A stretch of 64,000 nucleotides of DNA from Platynereis dumerilii (lineage: Eukaryota > Annelida > Polychaeta > Phyllodocida > Nereididae). Shown here piece after piece: positions 42,201 to 51,200 of this stretch. Made by a program: the position numbers and the translations under genes. Below the pieces are notes generated by a model. It had not been told where the DNA came from and ran no database searches. It worked only from the letters and a program-made list of their open reading frames with translations. The stretch covers positions 33,762,629-33,826,628 of the forward strand of contig JAPTHN010000011.1 in the NCBI GenBank assembly GCA_026936325.1, given 5' to 3'. How positions within the stretch are numbered: the stretch's first letter is position 1; every line of letters begins with the position of its first letter.

Positions 42201-45200
42201 CAATGAACTTCATGCTCCGAGAACAAAGAAGCTTGCCAAACTTCGAATCTCTAAACTAAGAAGCTCCCCTTACAAACAAGCTTACTGAACTGAGCTCAAT
42301 GAACTTAAAACCTCACTGAACTACAGCTCACTAAACTAAGAAGTTCTATGAACTAAGACGCTGACTAAACTAAGAAGCTCACTGTATTAAGAAGCTCAAT
42401 GAACCACAACTCACCGAACTTAAAAGCACGGTCGACTAAACTGAACTTAAAAGCACAGTGGACTAAGAAGCTCAATGAAAAAAAGAGTTCTCTTAATTTG
42501 GAAGTTCAATGAAACATAATTCACTTAACTTAAAAGCTCACCGAACTAAGAAGCTCACTAAGCTGAGAAGTTCAATGAACCACAACTCACTGAACTTAGA
42601 AGCTCCATGGATTGGGAGGCTCAATGAACTGAGAAGCTCAAAGAACAAAGCTAAATGAACTGATGCTCATTGAAACTATTTAAACAGATGCTCTCTGAAT
42701 TAAGAAGCTCGCTAAACTAAGAAGAGCTCTCAAATAACTAAGAAACTCAATGAAGCACAAGTCAATGAACTTGACAAGCTCACTGAACTACTGCTCACGG
42801 AACTAAGGAACTCGCTGAACTAAGAAACTCTATGAACCGCAAATCTGTATGAACCACAAATCACTGAACTGCAGCTCAATGAACATAAAAAAGCTCAATG
42901 AACTGCTGCTCACTGAACCTAGAAGGCTCAGGGAACCTAGAAAGCTCACTGAACTACAGCTCAGTGAACCTAGAAAGTTCACTGAACTACAGCTCACTGA
43001 ACTACAGCTCACTGAACTACTGGACCAGAGCTCACTGAACTACAGCTCATTGAACTACTGGACCAGAGCTCACTGAACTACAGCTCACTGAACTGCAGCT
43101 CACTGATCTACAGCTCACTGAACGACTGAACTACAGCTCACTGAACTACTGGACTACAGCTCTCTGAACTACAGCTCCTTCGCTTCAGGGATAAATGAGC
43201 TACCTCCCTCGGACTCAGTCAGACTCTGCTGTCCGACAGTTGACAGGATGTGGTAGCAGTTAGGCAAGCATGGCAGGAGGCAGTAGCAAGCCCAGTAGCA
43301 AGCAAGGGACTATTGATGTCCTCAATTGATCCGTCCTGCTGCCTGTCAGTGGTTGAGCTGGCTGCCTCAGTGCCTCTGTGCCTCCCAGCATCTGTAGTTA
43401 CAGTAGGCAGTCCTGTGTTATTCAAGAGTGAGGAGGGGGGTCAGAATCAGGAGTCTTAGTTGTTGGGTCAGAGGTTTTTGGGTGGAGTCGGAGTCGAACT
43501 TAGATTTCAGGTGGAGTCGGAGTCCAAAATTAAATTGGTGACTCCTGACTCCTAAAAATAATCAATATAATGTACAAAAACACAGTTACCAAAATTGTGA
43601 AATGTATTCCAAATTTTACGCAGACTTACTGAACAAGTTTTCATGTACAGAATCCTATGAAAACTTCGTAGAATTAATTTTTCTCCCCTGCTTACCATGT
43701 AATGTTTGTGTGCAATAATGCTGATAAGCGGCGTTGGAAGTCAGAGTTGAAGTCGTAATTCAGGAGACCTAAGGAGTCGCTTTTCAGAAAGCCAAAGGAG
43801 TAGGGAGTCCAGAGTCGGTTCACTTACTACCCGACCCCAAAGCCCTGGGGGAGGGTTGACACATTCTAGAAATTGGAAATTTTATAGGCGACACAGAAAA
43901 TAATAAAGTTTTTCCATTTCGGAATCTTTGAAGTTACCGTTTCACCCCTCAAAGAATATCTCGTAAAATCTCTCAATGGGACACAAAATTTGAAATGTAA
44001 CATCATGTAGTCTCTTACCCTTATCAGATTTAGCTTTTTTTTGGAAAGTCGTATAACTATATGTTGTTGTAATAGCTATTACTGGGAGCTATCAACTTTC
44101 AAGTGTTTAAATGCCAACATTTTAGTTTTTCATTGGGTAAATTAAAATATTATCAAAATGTAGCCTTCTGGGGAGATTCATATTCATGGGACCGTTACTT
44201 ATAGAGCGACAGATCTCCTGATTTTATCTCAGGTCGGTAAACCCAGATACCAACAAAGTATTATATGTCACCACTGATCATAATTTAAGTATTTTTTACT
44301 TTGAGACAACTGAATGTGCACAACTTGAATCACAAGCATTGTTCGCCAGACCACGATGTGTGAATGTATGATGTTAATCACTTAATTTATGGCTCCTGTA
44401 TTTTTACCTTCAGCGAACGAAGTTTGAAGAAGGTATTGTTATCACTTTGGTCAAAAGTTGTCCGTCCGCCGGGCGGGTGTCCGGGCGGTTGGGCGGCGGG
44501 CGGATAGATAGTTTCCTGGCCAGTACTCAGCCCCTATTGAATGTATAAGGATGAAATTTGGTACACATGTAGCCTATATGGTCTAATTGTGCCTTTTGAT
44601 GGTTTGATTGATGGAACTTTTGTAATTTTTGAAATATTGAGCAAAATATAAAAAAATTATTTTTTTCGTTTCTGACTAGGACTCAGCCCCTGTTGCATGC
44701 ACATGGATGAAATTTGGTACACATGTAGCCAGTATGGTCTCATTGTGCCTTTTGATTGTCTCATGGATGGATATTTTGTACTTTTTTAAATATTGAGAAA
44801 AATATTAAAAAATCATTTTTTTCATGTCCGGGCTAGAACTCAGCCCCTAATACATGTACATTGATGAAATTTTTTACACATGTAGCCTATACAGTCTAGT
44901 TGTATCTTTTCATGGTCTGATTGATTGATATTCCATACTTTTTGTAATATTGAGAAAAATGTATTAAAATTTTTTTTTTTTCCAGGCCAAAACTTGGCCA
45001 TCATTGCATGTAGATGAAATTTTATATACATCACCTATATAATATTTTAGCGCCTTTTGTTGGTCTGCTTGATTATTATTCTTAATGCTTTTTCAAATAT
45101 TCTGACCCGTACCTCACAACTTATTCCTTGTTTATGCATGAAACTGGTCCATATTATATGTACATTGGTCTAGTAAGGGCTTTCCATCGGTCAACGTACC

Positions 45201-48200
45201 TTTGCCTGCAGGCGGGCATATGGCGGGGCGTATAGATAATTTCAGACCAAGATCGGGCCACTATTGTAAATACTACATGCAATTAGTTTCACATCACTAT
45301 TATGGTGTAATGGTGTCTTTTTTAAATGTTGTTTTTTCGCTGAAGGTTTGCTGCTTATTAATGAAAACACAGTTTTAACAGTGTAGTGCAGTCATGGAGG
45401 TATATATCTCCCCTTCAGTCTCCTCTCTTTCATTCTCCGTTAGGCCACACATAATTGATCTTTAGCTTCTCGGGTCCTCTCAAGGCACTTTTTCTAGGGT
45501 CGGTCGGTAGGACAAAAAAAAAGGTGAAAAAAATTTTTTTTGTAATGTCAAAAAATTTTTTATTTTTATTTTCAATTTTTTTTCCATTGGCAGGAAATCT
45601 ATTGTGTCGGTGGGTCCGCGAAGCTAAAAATCAATTATGTGTGGCCTTATGTCCTACTGCTGGCCACTCATTTTCCACCTTGTTGCTCCAGTTCAAGGGC
45701 ACATAACTCTCAGGTGTTACCAACACTCCTAATTTGGCAAATATGGATATTATGAACTCTCAAAGCAGAACTGTCACTAACGGGTAAAATATAGTGGCAA
45801 GGCTCTTGGCTACCAGTAGCTACGGGTATTAGTCATTGCTTATCTCTGGGTATAGTAGGTTCAATTTCAGATCCGGGCTCATGTTAGAGGGCCAATGTAG
45901 CATTGGCTCTTTAATTTATATTCGCCTCCTGTAATCATATGAGCACAATCTCTGTCTATTAGGGTCACAGTGATGTGTCACATAAGTCACACTGGAAAAT
46001 CATGGATTTCCAACAAGGAAGGGATGCAACAAACCAATTGTTGAGCCTATTAAATCTTAATGGTTTTAAGCATTGATTGCACTTTAGTGATTCCCAAATA
46101 GGTAGGCCTAATCCCTGTTCATGTACTGCTTTGACATTTAATAAAATAAATCTGTCTCCCACACTCAGCAAAAAAAGACAATGATAATCTGTTTCTAACT
46201 TAACTGTGCATTACAGCCAGACTGAGCTATTACCATATTGAACACTTTGAAGTACCCAAAAAAGTCCTACATATTTCCAAATACACACTTGACACATGAT
46301 ATAGCATTCAGTTTCAAAAGATGTGTTATATCTTTGATGTTCACAACCTGACTAGAGTTATTTGTGTGTTTCTTTGGCTCCAGATTGGTCTGCATCGACG
46401 AGACATTCCGGGAGCTGAAACTAATGGCAACGGATGAAGCGGAGAGACATCATTTCCTCAGCATCCGACTGAGCGCCAAGGTGAGGGCTGATGAAGAGTA
46501 ATGACAACCGTGTCAAGTTGACTCAAGACTGCTCTGCTCAGAGGTCTCCCAGTATTTCCTATGCGGTGTACTGTGTAAGGCCACACATAATTGATCTTTA
46601 GCTTCTCGGATAGTCTCAAGGCACTTTTTCTAGGGTCGGTCGGTAGGACAAAAAAAAAGGTGAAAATAAAATTTTATGATGTCAAAAAAAATTTTTTTAT
46701 TTTTTATTTTCATTCGGCAGGGAATCTATTGTGTCGGCGGGTCCGCGAAGCTAAGAATCAATTATGTGTTGCCTAAAGACATCAGCCAACACTCAGCAGT
46801 GACACTGGTATGGGAGAAAACTGTGGCCAGTGAGTCAGTGACACCGCATAGATATTTGACTCTGTGTGGTATCCATGGCAACTTTAGTTCCAAAGGATAT
46901 TTTGGTTATCTATGCAGTCTAAGGAGCTGAGAAAATTTGTGTGATTGGCATGATGGTCAGTGACACTGACTGTGGGGCTTCTTGACTCCCTAAATTGTTT
47001 CCATCACGGATGGATCAAACATCTTTTGAAAGGGGGGGTTAGGCAGCAATAACAGTCTGTTGAGTTGATTTTTTTTTCGCCAAATTACAATATTAGGGAT
47101 TTATATGAAGAAAAAAAGGCCGTATCAAGTAAAATCACTCCTTCAGTAAGGCCACACATAATTGATCTTTAGCTTCTCGGATCTTCTCAAGGCACTTTTT
47201 CTAGGGTCGGTAGGACAAAAAAAAAAAGGTGAAATCTAAATTTTTTATGATGTCAAAAAAAAAATTTTTTTTTCGTCGGCAGAAAATCTATTGCGTCGGC
47301 GGGTCCCCGAAGCTAAGAATCACTTATGTGTGGCCTAAATCTTAAAATTTGCGAAATTCCTGGTACATATGGTATTTTCAAGTGCAGAAAGTTCACTAAG
47401 GGCTATTCCATTTAAAAACCTGGGGGGGGGGTGGTCGGGCTGGTTTATTTTTCGTATGATGTATGTACGGGTGAGCGATAATACGATGTAGATGCTTGGG
47501 GGGCACTCGCGGAATTCACTGTAGATGTATGGGGGGGGGGACTATCGTTCTATTCAGGCCTACGCATTGTAATAACGAAAATTTTTTGTGATGTATGTAC
47601 GGGGGGTGAAAAAATCGAAGTTAATGCATGGGGGGGGGTAAAAAAAAATCGTTTTAGATGCATGGGGGGGGTCAAAATCGTAGCCCGACCACCCCACCCC
47701 CAGGTTTTTAAATGGAATAGCCCTAAGTAAGATGACTTATTTCCCATATGTGAAAATTTTTTTCACACAATTACAGTAGTTTCATAAAATTATCTATGGA
47801 CCAAAAACAAATTTTTAATGTAATGAACTTATTGATGTTCTGCCACATAGTTGAAATCCTTAAAATATATATACCAGGGGCACAAGTTTAACATTTAAAA
47901 ATTGCAGTGATGATGGACAGTTTCTGATTAACAACAATACTTCATTATTATTGTTCACTACATTGTAGAGATTACATTTTATGCGGCAAATTGCTATAAA
48001 CACCAAATGTTACCACAATCTCATTAGGCCCGCTCACCAATCTCATGTGCTAAATTATATCACATGTTTCGGTGCTTGTTCCCATAGAGATTTTGTTATT
48101 GAGGTAAAAATGGAAGTTATTGATTAGCCCTGCCAGGTATTTATTGACTCTTTGATTGACTGGCACTGCCATGAACTGCCATCAAGTGATGTATTGTTGA

Positions 48201-51200
48201 AGCAAGCCTTAAATAAATGAATTTTCCAAGCTAATCCATCAAATTTATGCTCAACTATCAGTTCTGTAACCAAAGTCTGAAGTCAACAAATTCAACAACA
48301 TACAACTCAGAAGACACCAGCGATAAGTCTTGTTAACTCAGACACCAAAAAAAAAAAACAACTTCAATAAATAACTGAAGTACAATGCAGGTGTGCTTTA
48401 TGTGGGAACGGTTCTTAATTAGATTTTGTACGTTTTTTAAACATCTCTAAACCCTGCCTCTTTTTAATGTGTCTACCTTTCTGTTTTTCTGTTTTAAATT
48501 GTCATAAATATTTTTTTTTTGGTTTTACCTAGTCGGTGAATAGCTCTCAGCAATGTTTATGTTTAAATTGTATGTCAACTTTAACAAACATTTGTCTAAT
48601 TTGTCTAGATTGTCACTCTGATAAGCTACCATCGCATACGATAATTGCCAGCCAGTACTTGTCTTTGAGATGTTCTCCCTCATTACTGTAACCGACTGTT
48701 TCAGAAAGAATTGAATGTCTTTGAGTTTTGATATTTTTATTCCATAATGCAGTAGGCCTACTGGCAATAAATTAGGTAAAGTTGTTCCCTTTTAGTCCTT
48801 CCAAGCTGATGTTATTTCTTGTCATGAAAGTCTTTTTTTTTCAGCACCCAAACGAGAAACCAGAATGCAACTGTGATCTGCCGTTGCCCTTTGAGCCTGT
48901 CTGGAATGCAAAAGTGAGTGTAGCAAGTCAAAGGTGGAGCTTATTAGGCCCCATTTAAGGGTGTTATTCCCGGAACTCCTTGAAGTCCCACAACTCCCTC
49001 CATGTCCCACTAACTCCTTTAACTGCCACTAACTCCTGCTAACTCCCACTAACTCCTGCTTACTCCCATAATCCCATATCTCCCACTAACTCCCGTAACT
49101 CCTACTAACTCCCATAACTCCTGTAACTCCAAATAACTCAAGATTTATACAGGGTCCCCACCGGACAGGGAAAACAGGGAAAGTGGTGAAAAAAAAATTC
49201 CCTGCAGGGAAAAATCAGGCAATTTGAAATTTGACCTCAAATTCAGGGAAAACACAGGGAATTTGGTTTTACGTGTGTTAATGCTTGATAAAAGCCCTTT
49301 ATTACAAGCAAAAATTCTGTAAAAGTTAGGTTTTGATTTCCGATTAGCGATGCTATTGCCGCAATAGCACAACATTTAGCCCGAATCAGACTGAATAAGG
49401 TCAGGGAAAACGTCCGGTGAAGCAGGGAAAAATCTGGGAAAATACAGGGAATTTGCTCGCCAAATTTTAGTGGGTACCCTGTTATAACACCTGCAACTCC
49501 AGGTTACTCCCAACAACCCCAACTAACTCCCGGTAACTCCTCATAAATCCCAACAACTGCCATAACTCCCTGAAGCCCCAAATGTAAGCTCCCATTTATA
49601 TAGGCTATAGCAATTCTCCTTTAAGTGGCTCCCTAGCATAGTGGTTAGCATGTCTGCTCTGTGCGCATTGGATGAAAGACCAAACCCCGCTTCGGCCATG
49701 TTTTTTCTATAATGATCAGTAAGATTGCTGTTAACTATGGTGGTCGCCTGAGACCAGATTTATCTTGAATGGGCACTATGTGTATATATTATAAATGTAA
49801 TATCATGTTTTTTTATTATTTAAAATGTAGTCATCCTAGAAGATCCAAAATTAGCTCTTTGTTCCGAATAATTTTTCACATTAAATAAAACTGAATCAGT
49901 GAATTAAAAACTTCCTGAACTGTCTGGATCTTGTTAATCAGCACTCTTGCATGCATCAGATGTTCACCTTGTGCGCAAATCACTAATCATTTCCTTTTGA
50001 CAATTGCAGAGCAATTTGAAATCCCTGCTGGACCAGTTTGAAAAACAACTCCATCAATTCCAAGTGCTTTGGAACATGTTTGACGAACTGGACAATGCCA
50101 CCTGGATACTGGAACCAGATAATCCGACTCGGTCGGCCTGTGCCAGAAGAATTGCACTAGGTAGGGCCTAATTATATTCTAGGCGTAAAATAATTTTAAA
50201 CAATTGTAAATGTCAATATTTTTGCTTGAATACTTGGGTATATGAAAATTGAAATTTATGTGATGATAACATGGTTACCTTTGCACTTTAAAAAATAAAC
50301 TTCATTACAGATGATTTCATATTTGTAGACATAAGGACTGAACGGTATTTTTTTCTGGGACATGTATTCAATAGGGAAAAGTGATCTCAAAAAAATTATG
50401 ACATCACTTTTCTCTATAGGATAACATGTCCTAGAAAAAAAATCACATTCATTCCTTTAGTCTACAAATATGAAATCATCTGTAAACTAAATTAAGATCC
50501 TTTCAAACCCAATCATGTACATTATGACTGCTAAATATTGATGTTTTTCCAATAAGGGGGCAGTGGCGACAGTCACTGTGCTATCAGTTCATCTTAGTAA
50601 GTTACTGCCTCCTTGACCAAAATTAATAATGATACATAATGTTGATATTTGTAATAATTTTTATGTTCAAATAAAAAATATCCGAATCTGTTAAGATTCT
50701 CTTGAGGGTTATCCTGATTTACATGTTTGCAGGACAAATGGCCTCCATCCAAATTAAGGTGAACCCCACGTACCCTGCTGTTATGCCTGATGTGCAATTT
50801 CTGGGCGCTGATCATGGTAAGTTTTAATTTGTGAATTAAAATTTAATTTTGGAATTGATCACGATATGTTTGAACATAGGCCTAATCTCCTTTACTTTCA
50901 AAGTGGTCATGGAGAAGGCCTTCATACTGATACTTACTTTGTGCAACATGTCTTGTGTACTTTCAGTCATTCAGCCTTTGAAGAGGAATTTAAATGCCAA
51001 CATCCAATTATGGTAAATTTTTCAAGTGTACTTATCAAAATATTTCTATTTTTTTCCTTATATCTTAGTGTCATGCTGAAGATCTCATCAGCCATATTAA
51101 CCCTGCAAATTATTTTAATAAATTGAGTAGGCCTAAATTTTAAGCCTTAATGTTTCTGAACATGGAAACACTACATCATGGAATGCTTTGACAAGAAATC

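Noticed and set aside
42830-43076. LTELQ / SCSSVSFLG repeat peptides
   Set aside because: Artefacts of the 15-bp minisatellite in FANCL intron 4.
41986-43175. CRISPR-like array of short repeats
   Set aside because: Contiguous degenerate units without unique spacers in an animal intron.
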